64,000 bases of DNA from Thermanaerothrix daxensis (GCF_001306145.1 NZ_LGKO01000002.1:930001-994000); one strand, 5' to 3'. Positions 17,039-26,989 are shown, counted from the stretch's first letter. Made by a program: numbers and translations. Notes: generated by a model from the letters alone, not told the origin.

Positions 17039-19465
17039 TTAAGGGCGTCGCTCGTAAACACGGGTGTAAAGTTCCAGGAACTCAGCCACCTGCTGGATGT
17101 AATTCTGAGTTTCCGGGTAGCGAATGATCTCAAGGAAGAGGTCGGGATCTCCCCCTGCAAGGTCCAGCCAAATTTTGGCATTGCCTGGACCAGCATTATA
17201 AGCAGCCAGGGCGGCGTACCAATTGTCATTGAAGTAATCGCGTTGCAAAGCCAAGTAACGGGCGCCTAGACGGATGTTAACCATAGGGTTGAGTAAATCT
17301 TGCTCCTTGAAGTCGGGCGGCCAACCGTATCGGCTCACCAAATCGGCGGCGGTGGCAGGCATCAGTTGCAGTAGCCCATAGGCGCCTGCTGAGGACTGGA
17401 CGAAGCTCTCAAAGAAGGACTCTTGCCGCATGAGGCTGAATAACAACAGGGGGTGGAGATTTTCTCGCGTAGCCGCTTCCATTACGATGGGCTTGTAATA
17501 CAAGCCGAATCGGATGTGGTTGAAATATGCGGGTGCTTCCAGGGTCTGAGCGGGGGTCAAGCCAGCCATATCTAAAAGGCGTCTGGCAGCAAAAATGGCC
17601 GTACGGTAGGCACCCAATTCCAATGTGTGGTTCATAAGGCGATAAAGGTTGACGGGATCGTTTTCAAGTGACTGGCGCAGGGTTTCAAATAGATTGCGTG
17701 CTGCAATATAGTAGCCCAGGCGCCAGAGTAAATCGGCCCGTTGGAACGTAGGGTTTTCAGCCAGGACTCCCAAATCCCTTAAATCCTCTTCAGGCAGGAT
17801 GTTAAATTTTTCGCGCAGCCATCTTTCGGCCTGGGGCCGTTCCAAATCAAGATCATAACCGAGGTCATAGTTTAGAGGACCGCTAAAAGGCGGTGAGTTG
17901 TCCAGCAATTGTTTGGCACGGATGCCATAGTACTCGAGGGGATCCAGCGAAGCGGCTTCTTGCCAGGCTTGACGTGCCTCCTCCGAATTTCCATTTACCA
18001 GGTGACATTTTCCAATCCACAACCAGGCTGCGGCGCGGTCAGCGGGGGTATCGCCAAGCACAAGAAAACGCTGAAATACGGTAAGTGCTTGAGGGTATTT
18101 TTGAGCGCGGTAGTAAGCAATTCCGGCCAGAAAGAGCGCGCGATAACTGAGGTCAGCGGAGGGATAGTCGTTTATCAGGTTTTCCCATGTAGCAGCCGCT
18201 TCTGTAAGGTAACCACCACGCTCAAGGATGCGCCCGATCTCAAAACGGATTTCTACTGCGTCGGGGGCCGCTGGTACTTGCTGCAGATAGGCTTTGAGGG
18301 TGTTGGCAGCGGCATCATAGGTTTCAAGGTAGGCCCATTGAGTGTAGGCCAATTCGCGCCAGGCATTAGGCCAGAGCGGGTCATTGGGATGGGTTTGAAT
18401 GAGTTCTTGAAGTTCTCTAACGGCTTCAGGGTAGTTTCCAAGGGCGCGCCAGGAAAGAGCGCGGTAAAAATGAGCCTTACCTTCGTGCTCGGGATTGGCT
18501 TTAATGTAACGGGTGAATGCCTCAACGGCATAGCCGTACTGACCTGCGTAGTAATCCACCAAACCGCGCTGCAGTTCGTTTACGGGTTGGCCGGCGTTGA
18601 CCAGTGCTACCAAGCCGGAGTAGGAATCGTAGGCGCGCGGAAAATTGTTAACTGAATCGATGAAACGCGCGTAGGCTTGTTCCGGGTAGCCCAGTTGGAG
18701 GTAAATTTGCCCAATACGCAGATTCATTTGAGCTTTGATGTAGTCATTGGTTGAGGTTTCATAGATCTTTAAAAACTGGGTCAGGGCGTTGGTGAAGTCA
18801 CTGGCAGCCGCATAGGCCTCCCCAATCTTGATTTGCAATGAAAGCGTGTCCCCCTGGGTTGCCTGCATGGCGGCTTGATAGGCCTGGATGGCCCTTTCGT
18901 AATCACCAGCGCTCATCAGAGCATCGCCACGTAAGGTTTGAACAAGATCGTCCACCACCCCGGGCCTCAATTCCAGAAAACGTGCATAGGCATCAGCCGC
19001 CTTAAGGTAGTCTCCCTGGGCGCTGTAAGCCCGGCCCAGCCAAAAATAACCCTCAGGAGTGACTGTGGAAGGAGGGTGTTCTTCTACCAGGGTTCGGAAG
19101 GTATCTGCGGCCTCGGTAAAGTTGCCTTCCTGGAAATATGTCTCCCCAATTCCTAAAAGTGCTATGGCTTGCACCTCGGAATCCGGGCTACTCAATGCCG
19201 CCTGACGGTATTCCTCGCGCGCTGCTGCGAAGTCTCCAAGTTGCTTTAGGGTTTCTGCGTTATGGATTCGGGTGGTGGGACTAGGGGTGGGCGTGACCGT
19301 AGGCGAGGGAGAAGGGGTCGCAGAAAGGACACCGGACCGGGAAGAGGGTGCGTTTGAAGAGGTGGTCGGGTTGGATTGGAGGCCCTCTAAAGGCAGATTA
19401 CATGCCAGGGCTATCCAAACCAAAAGGGCGGGGATGAGTAGGATTCTTAACCGAAACTTGTGCAT
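17039..19465 (-). CDS. Lipoprotein lytic transglycosylase with TPR superhelix
   Basis: 808 aa. The chosen start (ATG 19465, MHKFRLRILLIP) gives a lipoprotein signal with lipobox LACN and Cys22; a longer frame to 19663 has no such feature. A Ser/Thr/Pro-rich linker (about 30-65) leads to a long alpha-helical region of TPR-like repeats (about 68-620, recurring LGDFAAAREEYRQA-type units). The C-terminal domain (about 660-800) is a Slt-type transglycosylase: catalytic Glu in LMRQESFF, then GAYGLLQLMPATA and ALAAYNAGPGN. The family cleaves peptidoglycan glycan strands to 1,6-anhydro ends. The layout resembles Slt70 with a lipid anchor and a spacer added. Transcribed alone, divergent from cydA. Confidence 0.9.
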   Translation of the reverse strand: MHKFRLRILLIPALLVWIALACNLPLEGLQSNPTTSSNAPSSRSGVLSATPSPSPTVTPTPSPTTRIHNAETLKQLGDFAAAREEYRQAALSSPDSEVQAIALLGIGETYFQEGNFTEAADTFRTLVEEHPPSTVTPEGYFWLGRAYSAQGDYLKAADAYARFLELRPGVVDDLVQTLRGDALMSAGDYERAIQAYQAAMQATQGDTLSLQIKIGEAYAAASDFTNALTQFLKIYETSTNDYIKAQMNLRIGQIYLQLGYPEQAYARFIDSVNNFPRAYDSYSGLVALVNAGQPVNELQRGLVDYYAGQYGYAVEAFTRYIKANPEHEGKAHFYRALSWRALGNYPEAVRELQELIQTHPNDPLWPNAWRELAYTQWAYLETYDAAANTLKAYLQQVPAAPDAVEIRFEIGRILERGGYLTEAAATWENLINDYPSADLSYRALFLAGIAYYRAQKYPQALTVFQRFLVLGDTPADRAAAWLWIGKCHLVNGNSEEARQAWQEAASLDPLEYYGIRAKQLLDNSPPFSGPLNYDLGYDLDLERPQAERWLREKFNILPEEDLRDLGVLAENPTFQRADLLWRLGYYIAARNLFETLRQSLENDPVNLYRLMNHTLELGAYRTAIFAARRLLDMAGLTPAQTLEAPAYFNHIRFGLYYKPIVMEAATRENLHPLLLFSLMRQESFFESFVQSSAGAYGLLQLMPATAADLVSRYGWPPDFKEQDLLNPMVNIRLGARYLALQRDYFNDNWYAALAAYNAGPGNAKIWLDLAGGDPDLFLEIIRYPETQNYIQQVAEFLELYTRVYERRP

Positions 19466-19593
19466 GATAGTAGCCTTATACTTGAGGTTAGATTTTAAGT
19501 CAACTGGAGTGGGAGGCCAGACACTTGTTCTGATCGTCAGGGGTAAAATTAACCCTGAAAGGGTGATCCAAAAGGTGATAATTTTCACGTGCT

Positions 19594-19641
19594 CTGAGTA
19601 AAGACTCAGTTGCCTTTCATAGAGTACTGAGGAATTATATA
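19594..19641 (+). promoter_or_regulatory. Weak promoter candidate and small inverted repeat before cydA
   Basis: CTGAGT (19594-19599) and ACTCAG (19604-19609) form a perfect 6-bp inverted repeat with a 4-base loop. Directly after it come TTGCCT (19610-19615) and a TATATA-like element at 19636, spaced about 20. The placement of the repeat against the -35 could suit an operator, but both elements are weak. Confidence 0.25.
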
Positions 19642-19674
19642 AGCAATTAAGTTTGCTCAACAAGGAGTAGTTTT

Positions 19675-21060
19675 ATGGATGCTCAGGCACTCTTGCTCTC
19701 ACAATGGCAATTCGCAGTTACCTCAGTTTATCACTTCTTTTTCGTCCCGCTGACTTTAGGCCTTTCGGTTATAGTGGCCCTCATGGAAACATTTTATGTG
19801 CGCACAGGCAATGACCTTTACCTGCGCATGACGAAGTTTTGGGGTAAATTGTTCGTGATCAATTTTGCCATGGGGGTTGTGACCGGGATTGTGCAGGAAT
19901 TTCAGTTTGGGATGAACTGGTCCGAGTATGCGCGGTATGTTGGAGATGTGTTTGGTGCTCCTTTGGCAATCGAGGCTTTATTGGCATTTTTCATAGAATC
20001 TACCTTTTTGGGAGTATGGATTTTTGGATGGGATCGCCTTTCGAAAGGAATGCATGCGCTGGCAATGTGGTTGGTGGCCCTAGCCTCGAATCTCTCGGCA
20101 TTTTGGATTCTGGTGGCTAACTCGTTTATGCAAGCCCCAGTTGGTTATGCGGAGCAAGGGGGACGGTTGGTGATGCAGGATTTTGGGGCTCTGTTGACCA
20201 ATCGCTATGTATGGGGCCAATTCCCTCACACAGTTTTCTCGGGTTTCTCCACAGCTGCATTTTTTGTTTTAGGAATCAGCGCCTATCACCTGCTGCGGAA
20301 ACGCCATGAGGAGATCTTCAAACGCTCGTTTCAAATTGCTTCCGTGTTTGGAGTTCTTTCAATCTTCATGGTAATTTTGATTGGCCATACCCAGGCCCAG
20401 AGGATGGTGGAATTCCAACCCATGAAGATTGCCTCGGCGGAGGCGTTGCTTCGCTCTGAAAATCCGGCCTCATTCTCGCTTTTGAGTATTGTGGACCAGG
20501 CAACAATGCGGGAGGTTATTTCAATTCGTATTCCTCGCGTACTCAGTCTTCTGGCGTATAACCGTTTGGAAGGGGAAGTTAAAGGGGTGCTAGATTTACA
20601 AAATGAATACCAAGCGCGCTTTGGTCCGGGGAACTATGTGCCGGATATTACGGTCACCTATTGGTCATTCCGTCTCATGGTTGGAAGTGGCTTCCTAATG
20701 TTTTTCCTGGCGGCCTATGCGCTCTTCCGTGTGATGCGCCGTGAGATCACACAACCCCTTTTCAAGTTTCTAAACGTCTACCCGCTGGCTATAGCCTTGC
20801 CTTATCTGGCTAACATCAGCGGCTGGTTGTTGACTGAGATGGGGCGTCAGCCTTGGGTGGTGTATGGAAAATTGCGCACCGCAGACGCGATCTCTCCCAA
20901 TCTAACCGGAGGGATGGTGCTGTCCACGCTAATTGGGTTCACCCTGGTGTATGGAGCACTGATGGCGGCAGATATCTATTTGTTGGCCAAGTACGCCAAA
21001 GCCGGTCCGGAGCCAGCGCAAGCGTCTCGTCCCTTAGAAGAGCAGGCCTACTGGGAGTAA
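19675..21060 (+). CDS. cydA: Cytochrome bd ubiquinol oxidase subunit I
   Basis: 461 aa, the short form with a reduced Q loop. It oxidises quinol and reduces oxygen at the heme b595/d pair without pumping protons. Visible key residues: H20 (VYHFFF), E100 and E108 (IEALLAFFIES) for the b595/d site, H185 (PHTVFSG) for heme b558, K251 and E256 in the quinol loop (MKIASAE), and the GWLLTEMGRQPW signature. AAGGAG precedes the ATG. It forms an operon with cydB. No cydDC exporter genes lie nearby, as is common outside proteobacteria. Confidence 0.95.
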   Translation: MDAQALLLSQWQFAVTSVYHFFFVPLTLGLSVIVALMETFYVRTGNDLYLRMTKFWGKLFVINFAMGVVTGIVQEFQFGMNWSEYARYVGDVFGAPLAIEALLAFFIESTFLGVWIFGWDRLSKGMHALAMWLVALASNLSAFWILVANSFMQAPVGYAEQGGRLVMQDFGALLTNRYVWGQFPHTVFSGFSTAAFFVLGISAYHLLRKRHEEIFKRSFQIASVFGVLSIFMVILIGHTQAQRMVEFQPMKIASAEALLRSENPASFSLLSIVDQATMREVISIRIPRVLSLLAYNRLEGEVKGVLDLQNEYQARFGPGNYVPDITVTYWSFRLMVGSGFLMFFLAAYALFRVMRREITQPLFKFLNVYPLAIALPYLANISGWLLTEMGRQPWVVYGKLRTADAISPNLTGGMVLSTLIGFTLVYGALMAADIYLLAKYAKAGPEPAQASRPLEEQAYWE

Positions 21061-21076
21061 AAACGGGGAGGGCGTC

Positions 21077-22093
21077 ATGGACTTGAATACCTTGTGGTTT
21101 GTGCTGATCGCAGTTCTGTTCATTGGCTACTTTGTCCTGGATGGCTTCGATTTAGGAGTGGGCATTTTGTTGCCTTTTCTAGGGAAGGATGATAAGGAAC
21201 GAAGGATGATTATCAATGCTATAGGGCCCCACTGGGATGGGAATGAAGTGTGGCTAATTACGGCGGGTGGGGCAATGTTTGCGGCTTTTCCACTCTGGTA
21301 TGCCACGCTTTTTAGCGGTTTTTACCTAGCTTTTTTCCTACTGTTGATTGGGCTTATCTTCCGCGGTATTGGCCTGGAGTTCCGCAGCAAAGATGAGAAT
21401 CCGGTTTGGCGGCGCTTCTGGGATTGGGCGATCTGCGTGGGTAGTTTTATCCCGGCATTGCTGTGGGGGGTTGCCCTGGCTAACTTTGTGCGGGGTGTCC
21501 CGATCAATGCTATGAAATACTATGTGGGGAACTTTGGGGATCTCCTGAATCCCTACGCACTGTTAGGCGGGTTGGTCTCCCTCTTGGGCTTTACGTTGCA
21601 TGGGGCGCTGTTTTTGGCACTTAAGACCGGGGAGCCCATTCTGAGCCGCGCCTGCCAAACGGCCCGGAGGCTCTGGTGGCCAACCGCTGTGGTGTTATTG
21701 GCATTCACGATTGCGACGTATGTTTTTACGGATATCTACCAGCGTCTTGGGGTTAACCCGGGGCCAGTACCCATCGGGGCTGTGCTTTCGCTGATGGCAG
21801 CAGGATGGTTTATCCATCAGAAGCATGAAGGGTGGGGGTTTACAATGACCACACTGACGATCATTCTTTCGGCAAGCACTATTTTCCTTACCCTTTACCC
21901 GCGAGTGTTGGTCTCCAGCCTGGATCCCAACTTTAGTCTTACAATATATAACAGTGCTTCGGGGATAAACACTTTACGCACAATGACCATTGTGGCGTTG
22001 ATCTTGGTGCCCTTTGTGCTGGTCTATCAGGGTTGGAGTTATTGGGTTTTTCGACGGCGTATAACCGGGCGACAAGAGGAATTACATTACTAA
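21077..22093 (+). CDS. cydB: Cytochrome bd ubiquinol oxidase subunit II
   Basis: 338 aa with about eight hydrophobic helices, the usual CydB size. The N terminus LWFVLIAVLFIGYFVLDGFDLGVG is the family hallmark (D at the F-D-G-F-D-L-G motif), followed by GPHWDGNEVWLITAGGAMFAAFP, also diagnostic. It starts 16 bases after cydA. CydB packs against CydA and supports the oxidase without carrying catalytic hemes in most species. After the stop a short TGGTAA/TTACCA hairpin lies at 22124-22141. Confidence 0.95.
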   Translation: MDLNTLWFVLIAVLFIGYFVLDGFDLGVGILLPFLGKDDKERRMIINAIGPHWDGNEVWLITAGGAMFAAFPLWYATLFSGFYLAFFLLLIGLIFRGIGLEFRSKDENPVWRRFWDWAICVGSFIPALLWGVALANFVRGVPINAMKYYVGNFGDLLNPYALLGGLVSLLGFTLHGALFLALKTGEPILSRACQTARRLWWPTAVVLLAFTIATYVFTDIYQRLGVNPGPVPIGAVLSLMAAGWFIHQKHEGWGFTMTTLTIILSASTIFLTLYPRVLVSSLDPNFSLTIYNSASGINTLRTMTIVALILVPFVLVYQGWSYWVFRRRITGRQEELHY

Positions 22094-22134
22094 ACCGGAG
22101 TGTTAATTGGGGTTTTGATTTTCTGGTAAGGGGC

Positions 22135-22163
22135 TTTACCAATTACCTGCGCTGGCTTAGAAT
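22135..22163 (+). promoter_or_regulatory. Candidate promoter of ridA
   Basis: TTTACC (22135-22140) and TAGAAT (22158-22163) with 17-base spacing, about 30 bases before the ridA start. The -35 lies in the right arm of the small hairpin after cydB. Confidence 0.4.
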
Positions 22164-22194
22164 TATGCAGGTATTTTGAAGCGAGAGGTGAAGC

Positions 22195-22599
22195 ATGAGT
22201 TCATGGCAAAAACAATCTATTGTAGCCAATAATGCGCCGAAGGCAATTGGTCCGTATTCAATGGCTATTAAAGCAGGGCCCTTCCTTTTTGTTTCGGGCC
22301 AATTAGGTCTAGATCCTGTCACGGGCGATCTTGTCAGCGGGGGGGTGGCGGCAGAGACGCGCCAGGCTCTTAACAATCTTAAGGCCATCCTGGAGGCAGC
22401 GGGTAGCAGCCTGGAGGCAGTTGTAAAGACCACAGTCTTCTTGCGCGATATAGGTGAATTTTCCACCGTGAATCAGGTTTACAATGAATTCTTTACCCAA
22501 AACCCTCCTGCGCGCTCGGCCATCCAAGCTGCGGCTTTGCCCCGTGGTGCAGCGGTTGAGATCGAGGCGATCGCCTTACTACCGGATGTGTCTTCGTGA
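22195..22599 (+). CDS. ridA: RidA-type enamine/imine deaminase
   Basis: 134 aa of the YjgF/YER057c/UK114 family, which hydrolyses reactive 2-aminoacrylate and related enamines released by PLP enzymes. The family elements are in order: NAPKAIGPYSMAIKAGPFLFVSGQLG at the start, NLKAILEAAGSSLEAVVKTTVFL in the middle, and the active-site Arg in PPARSAIQAAALPRGAAVEIEAIA. AGCGAGAGG precedes the ATG. It could be the first gene of the polysaccharide operon but a 61-base gap and different role make separate function likely. Confidence 0.93.
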   Translation: MSSWQKQSIVANNAPKAIGPYSMAIKAGPFLFVSGQLGLDPVTGDLVSGGVAAETRQALNNLKAILEAAGSSLEAVVKTTVFLRDIGEFSTVNQVYNEFFTQNPPARSAIQAAALPRGAAVEIEAIALLPDVSS

Positions 22600-22660
22600 T
22601 GGCGGAGAAGGGTAGAACCGTGCTTATTCTCGAGAAATAGGGGACAGAGGCGCGGGCTAT

Positions 22661-23662
22661 ATGCGATCCGTGTCGGTGATTGTCCCTTGTTACAATGAAG
22701 AAGCGCATATTGGGTTTCTTCTAGAGGCGCTGGTCAAGCAAACCTATCCCCTGGATCACCTGGAGGTGATCATTGCCGATGGCATGTCGACTGATCGCAC
22801 TCGGGAGGTCATTGCCGGGTTTGCCCATACCCATCCGGAATTACGGATAAGGCTGGTAGACAATCCCAAGCGCATCATTCCCGCGGCCCTTAACGCTGGC
22901 CTGGCAGCGGCTCAAGGGGATTATGTGGTTCGGCTGGATGCGCATTCAATTCCAGCACCCGACTACATTGCGCGATGTGTTACTGATTTAGAAGCAGGCC
23001 TGGGTGATAATGTGGGAGGGGTTTGGATTATTCGCCCGGCTTGCCCTGACTGGATTGCGCGCTCAATTGCCATTGCAGCGGCGCATCCGCTGGGGGTGGG
23101 AGACGCGCGTTATCGGCATGGGGGAAGCCCTGGATGGGTGGACACTGTGCCATTTGGAGCATTTCGACGCGATTTGTTTGAGCAAATTGGATGCTTCGAC
23201 GAGACCCTCCTGACAAACGAGGATTATGAGTTCAATGCCAGGCTGCGCGGACAAGGCAGAAGAGTTTATTTGGATCCGCAGATCCGTTCTGAGTATATTG
23301 CTCGTCCAACTTTGGGTGCCCTGGCACGGCAATATTGGCGATATGGGTATTGGAAGTTTCAGATGCTGCGCCGTTACCCCAAGACGTTGCGCTGGCGGCA
23401 AGCCCTCCCCCCTATATTTGTTTCAGGAATTCTGGGATTGTTGCTGCTGTCGCTCTTCTGGTCGTGGGCTGCTTACCTCTTGTTGATCGTTTTGGTAACG
23501 TACCTTGGAACATTGCTAATTGGAGCATTGCCCGCCGCTTGGCGGATGAGGGAAGTCCGCTATTTGGTGGGTGTGCCTTTGGCCATTGCGACCATGCATT
23601 TTGCCTGGGGAATGGGTTTCCTGTGGAGTCTGATAACCTGGCTTTTGGGAAGGAAAACCTGA
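22661..23662 (+). CDS. Glycosyltransferase family 2 (ExoA-like)
   Basis: 333 aa. The N-terminal GT-A domain begins SVSVIVPCYNEEAHIG and has the donor-binding ADGMSTDRTREV and VVRLDAHSIPAPDY (D-x-H variant of DXD), then FDETLLTNEDYEFNARLRGQG holding the ED base. The C-terminal third has three hydrophobic helices (about 248-325), as in membrane-bound ExoA-type succinoglycan glucosyltransferases. It likely adds a sugar to an undecaprenyl-linked intermediate on the cytoplasmic face. First of a polysaccharide gene set that continues with the phosphoglycosyltransferase 6 bases downstream. Confidence 0.88.
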   Translation: MRSVSVIVPCYNEEAHIGFLLEALVKQTYPLDHLEVIIADGMSTDRTREVIAGFAHTHPELRIRLVDNPKRIIPAALNAGLAAAQGDYVVRLDAHSIPAPDYIARCVTDLEAGLGDNVGGVWIIRPACPDWIARSIAIAAAHPLGVGDARYRHGGSPGWVDTVPFGAFRRDLFEQIGCFDETLLTNEDYEFNARLRGQGRRVYLDPQIRSEYIARPTLGALARQYWRYGYWKFQMLRRYPKTLRWRQALPPIFVSGILGLLLLSLFWSWAAYLLLIVLVTYLGTLLIGALPAAWRMREVRYLVGVPLAIATMHFAWGMGFLWSLITWLLGRKT

Positions 23663-23668
23663 GTTTAC

Positions 23669-25099
23669 ATGAGCGTGGAACCTGACCTGACCTCAATTCA
23701 ACCCAAGTGGCGTTTACGGCCTTCGGAGCGCCGTTCGACCCTATTTGTGGTGGATCTTATCATTGCAATTGGATCATTGGTTTTTGCATTGTACTTTTGG
23801 GCTTCGGGGGGTGAGTTTCTCTCCTTCTCGCTCGAATTCCTACGTTATCGAGTTCCATTTTGGTTTTATCTATTGCCGGTTATCTGGCTGTTGATGCTGG
23901 TTGAATCGTACAATCCAAGCCGGGTCAATATTCGTTCAGAAGCATATCGCGAAGTGACCATTGCGGCCATTGCTGGGTTTGCGTTCTACCTGATCATTTT
24001 CTTCCTCTCAGAACCGAATTCATTGCCCCGCCGGGGTGTGGCGGCTTTCTTCGCTTCTGCCTATGTGCTGACCATGCTTTGGCGCTTCATCTATATAAAA
24101 CTATTTACTTTGCCGCTATTCATGCGGCGGGTGCTGATTGTAGGGGCTGGCAAAGCGGGCTCTCATCTGGCCCAAATCATTCGAGAAATGTGGCCGCCAC
24201 CCTTCTATCTGGTAGGATTGGTGGATGATGATCCTGATAAAATTGGCATCGAAATTGCGGGCTATCCGGTCTTGGGGAGTGGTGAAGATATTTTTCGCCT
24301 AATACGCGATCACCAAGTCACCGATCTGGTGATTGCAATTTCGGGAGAGATGAATCCAAACCTGTTTGCTACGTTGTTGGAAGCGGAAGAGCAGGGCATT
24401 GAAGTGACCACCATGCCTACCCTGTATGAGGAACTGTTAGGGCGGGTCCCTATTTTCTTGCTTCAGTCGGATTGGATTTTACGATCATTTGTAGATCAGG
24501 CGCATATGGGTGGATTCTTTGAACTCGCCAAGCGCTTGCTGGATATCGTTGGTGGCCTTATCGGCACTGCACTCATGTTGGGGTTGTTTCCCTTTATTGC
24601 CCTGGCTATTTACCTGGAATCCGGACGCCCTATTTTCTATACCCAGACTCGCCTGGGAAAGAACGGACGGCCATATAAAATCATCAAGTTTCGCACCATG
24701 ATTCAAGATGCCGAGAAGGATGGCATTCCTCGCACTACCGCGGAAAATGATCAGCGCACAACGAAAGTGGGGCGCTTTCTTCGGCGCAGTCACCTGGATG
24801 AGTTACCCCAGTTTATCAATGTGTTACGCGGTGAAATGAGCCTGGTAGGCCCTCGATCGGAGCGCCCTGAAATTGTGCAGGAATACCAGAAGGCCTTGCC
24901 TTTCTATCGAGCGCGTCTGTTCGTGAAGCCGGGGATTACCGGGTGGGCGCAAGTCAACTTTGGTTATGCCGAGGACGTGCGCTCGAACGCCATTAAACTG
25001 GAGTATGATTTGTACTACATCAAACATCGCAGTTTGACCCTGGACTTGCTCATCCTGATCCGCACCATTGGTACTGTAATTGGTTTAAAAGGACGCTAA
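23669..25099 (+). CDS. Polyprenyl-phosphate sugar-1-phosphate transferase (exopolysaccharide initiation)
   Basis: 476 aa. Four to five N-terminal helices (about 25-140), a Rossmann-like middle domain (RRVLIVGAGKAGSHLAQII, about 152), then the C-terminal catalytic bacterial sugar transferase domain: KRLLDIVGGLIG re-entrant helix, TRLGKNGRPYKIIKFRTM, DELPQFINVLRGEMSLVGPRSERPE, and PGITGWAQVNF. The family (WbaP/WcaJ type) loads the first sugar phosphate on undecaprenyl phosphate. The whole layout is that of monofunctional long phosphoglycosyltransferases. It precedes a CapD-type nucleotide-sugar dehydratase by 3 bases. Confidence 0.92.
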   Translation: MSVEPDLTSIQPKWRLRPSERRSTLFVVDLIIAIGSLVFALYFWASGGEFLSFSLEFLRYRVPFWFYLLPVIWLLMLVESYNPSRVNIRSEAYREVTIAAIAGFAFYLIIFFLSEPNSLPRRGVAAFFASAYVLTMLWRFIYIKLFTLPLFMRRVLIVGAGKAGSHLAQIIREMWPPPFYLVGLVDDDPDKIGIEIAGYPVLGSGEDIFRLIRDHQVTDLVIAISGEMNPNLFATLLEAEEQGIEVTTMPTLYEELLGRVPIFLLQSDWILRSFVDQAHMGGFFELAKRLLDIVGGLIGTALMLGLFPFIALAIYLESGRPIFYTQTRLGKNGRPYKIIKFRTMIQDAEKDGIPRTTAENDQRTTKVGRFLRRSHLDELPQFINVLRGEMSLVGPRSERPEIVQEYQKALPFYRARLFVKPGITGWAQVNFGYAEDVRSNAIKLEYDLYYIKHRSLTLDLLILIRTIGTVIGLKGR

Positions 25100-25102
25100 G
25101 CC

Positions 25103-26989
25103 GTGAAAACTAAACCGTTTCTAAGAAATCGGTATGTGCTGTTGGGGGATCTTCTCCTCATTGTTATTTCGGTGCTGGGGAGTTATGCACTACGCTTTGA
25201 ACTGGGGGCTCAATTTTTTGATTATCTACCTTCCGCTTTATGGATGATCGGTTTTGGGGTGGTCATTAAGCCGTTGGTGTATCACTTGTTTGGCCTGTAC
25301 CAGCGGATTTGGGCTTATGCGAGTGTCGAAGAACTAGAGTTAATCGTTGTGGCGGTGACAGCGGCTTCGATCTTGCTCTCAGGGGGTATGGTCATTGCCC
25401 TTTCCTTGGGGGCATTTGTGGGAATGCCTCGATCAGTACTGGTAATTGATTGGCTGCTTTCCTTGATCCTTGCGGGTGGGTTGCGATTCTCTTTTCGCCT
25501 GATGGCTGAAGGCCGTGGGCAGGGCACGGCTTTGATGTCAAAACCGCGACGAGTATTAATTGTGGGGGCTGGGGATGCAGGTGCGCTGGTAGTGCGCGAA
25601 ATGCAAAAGAACCCCCAACTAAACCTGCAACCTATTGGCTTTTTAGATGATAATCCAGCCAAACAGAAGCAACAAATTCACGGCGTGCCAGTCATAGGCA
25701 CGCTGAACGAACTGGCCCAGGTGCTGGAACGCCAGCAGGTTGATGAGGTCATCATTGCCATTCCCAGCGCACCGGGCCGGGTGGTACGTGTAGTAGCCGA
25801 TATTGCGCGCTTAAGGGGCGTACCTTTCCGAACCATGCCCGGAATTTACGAGCTTCTGGGTGGTAAGGTGAGTGTGAGTCGCTTGCGAGAGGTGGATATT
25901 AGCGATCTTTTGCGACGCGAGCCCCTGCAGGTGAACGAAGATCTGGTGGGGGCAGCGCTGAGTAGCCGCGTGGTGTTGGTGACGGGCGCAGGGGGCTCTA
26001 TAGGACGTGAGTTATGTCGGCAGATTGCCCGTTGGGGACCCAAATTGCTAATCCTTCTCGGGCATGGGGAGAACAGCATCTTTGAGACCCTGCTAGAACT
26101 TCGGGAGAGTTACCCGGCGCTTAATATGCAGCCGGTGATTGCAGATATTCGTGATCGTCCCCGCTTGGAAGTGGTTTTTAACGAATTCCGCCCAGAAGTA
26201 GTGTTTCATGCCGCTGCTCATAAGCACGTGCCCCTCATGGAAATCAATGTTGAGGAAGCCGTCACAAATAATGTGTTAGGGACGCTTAATTTGGTCGAAG
26301 TGTCAATGGCTTACCTGGTTGAGCGCTTTGTGTTTATTTCGACCGATAAGGCCATTCGTCCAGTCAATGTAATGGGTGCTACGAAGCGTCTGGCTGAGAT
26401 GATCGTCCTCAATGCTGCTCAGCGTTCCGGTGGACGGTATTCAGTGGTGCGTTTTGGAAATGTCTTGGGTAGCCGTGGAAGCGTGGTGCCGATTTTCAAG
26501 CGCCAAATTGCGCAGGGCGGGCCGGTAACGGTTACCCATCCAGATATGAAACGGTATTTTATGACCATTCCCGAAGCCGCACATCTGGTTTTGCAGGTGG
26601 CTGGAATGGGACGTGGTGGCGATACGTTTCTGCTCAACATGGGTCAGCAGATTCGTGTTCTCGACCTGGCAGAGGACCTTATCCGTCTCTCCGGGTTAGA
26701 GCCGGGACGAGATATCGAAATTGTATTTACGGGAGTTCGTCCCGGTGAAAAACTCAGTGAGGATTTGTGGGACGAAGGAGTCTCCCTGCGGGTGACCGAG
26801 CACCCCGATATCTTCCGGGTAGAGAACCAGGAAGTTTTGGAAGGTGAAATGCTTTATCAGATTATCGCTGAGCTGGTGAAATTAGCCCGTGAGGGAGATC
26901 GTGAGAAAATTATGGCTTTGTTAGATGAGGTGATCCCCGGCTCGGCCATACGCAGCACACCTCCACCAGAATTGACCTCGGTGGTCTAA
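25103..26989 (+). CDS. Membrane-bound nucleotide-sugar 4,6-dehydratase / epimerase (CapD type)
   Basis: 628 aa, GTG start 3 bases after the preceding gene. Four hydrophobic helices (about 12-130), a first nucleotide-binding domain (VLIVGAGDAGALVVREM near 151), and the catalytic SDR domain from about 286 with VTGAGGSIGRELCRQI, HAAAHKHVPLMEINVEEAV and FISTDKAIRPVNVMGATKR, where the usual Tyr of YxxxK is replaced by Met as in the CapD/FlaA1/WbpM group. These enzymes make UDP-4-keto-6-deoxy sugars for glycans. The stop overlaps the next start by one base (TAATG). Confidence 0.93.
   Translation: MKTKPFLRNRYVLLGDLLLIVISVLGSYALRFELGAQFFDYLPSALWMIGFGVVIKPLVYHLFGLYQRIWAYASVEELELIVVAVTAASILLSGGMVIALSLGAFVGMPRSVLVIDWLLSLILAGGLRFSFRLMAEGRGQGTALMSKPRRVLIVGAGDAGALVVREMQKNPQLNLQPIGFLDDNPAKQKQQIHGVPVIGTLNELAQVLERQQVDEVIIAIPSAPGRVVRVVADIARLRGVPFRTMPGIYELLGGKVSVSRLREVDISDLLRREPLQVNEDLVGAALSSRVVLVTGAGGSIGRELCRQIARWGPKLLILLGHGENSIFETLLELRESYPALNMQPVIADIRDRPRLEVVFNEFRPEVVFHAAAHKHVPLMEINVEEAVTNNVLGTLNLVEVSMAYLVERFVFISTDKAIRPVNVMGATKRLAEMIVLNAAQRSGGRYSVVRFGNVLGSRGSVVPIFKRQIAQGGPVTVTHPDMKRYFMTIPEAAHLVLQVAGMGRGGDTFLLNMGQQIRVLDLAEDLIRLSGLEPGRDIEIVFTGVRPGEKLSEDLWDEGVSLRVTEHPDIFRVENQEVLEGEMLYQIIAELVKLAREGDREKIMALLDEVIPGSAIRSTPPPELTSVV

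Noticed and set aside
19466-19663. 66-residue extension of the lytic transglycosylase frame
   Set aside because: It would bury the lipoprotein signal; the lipobox requires the start at 19465.
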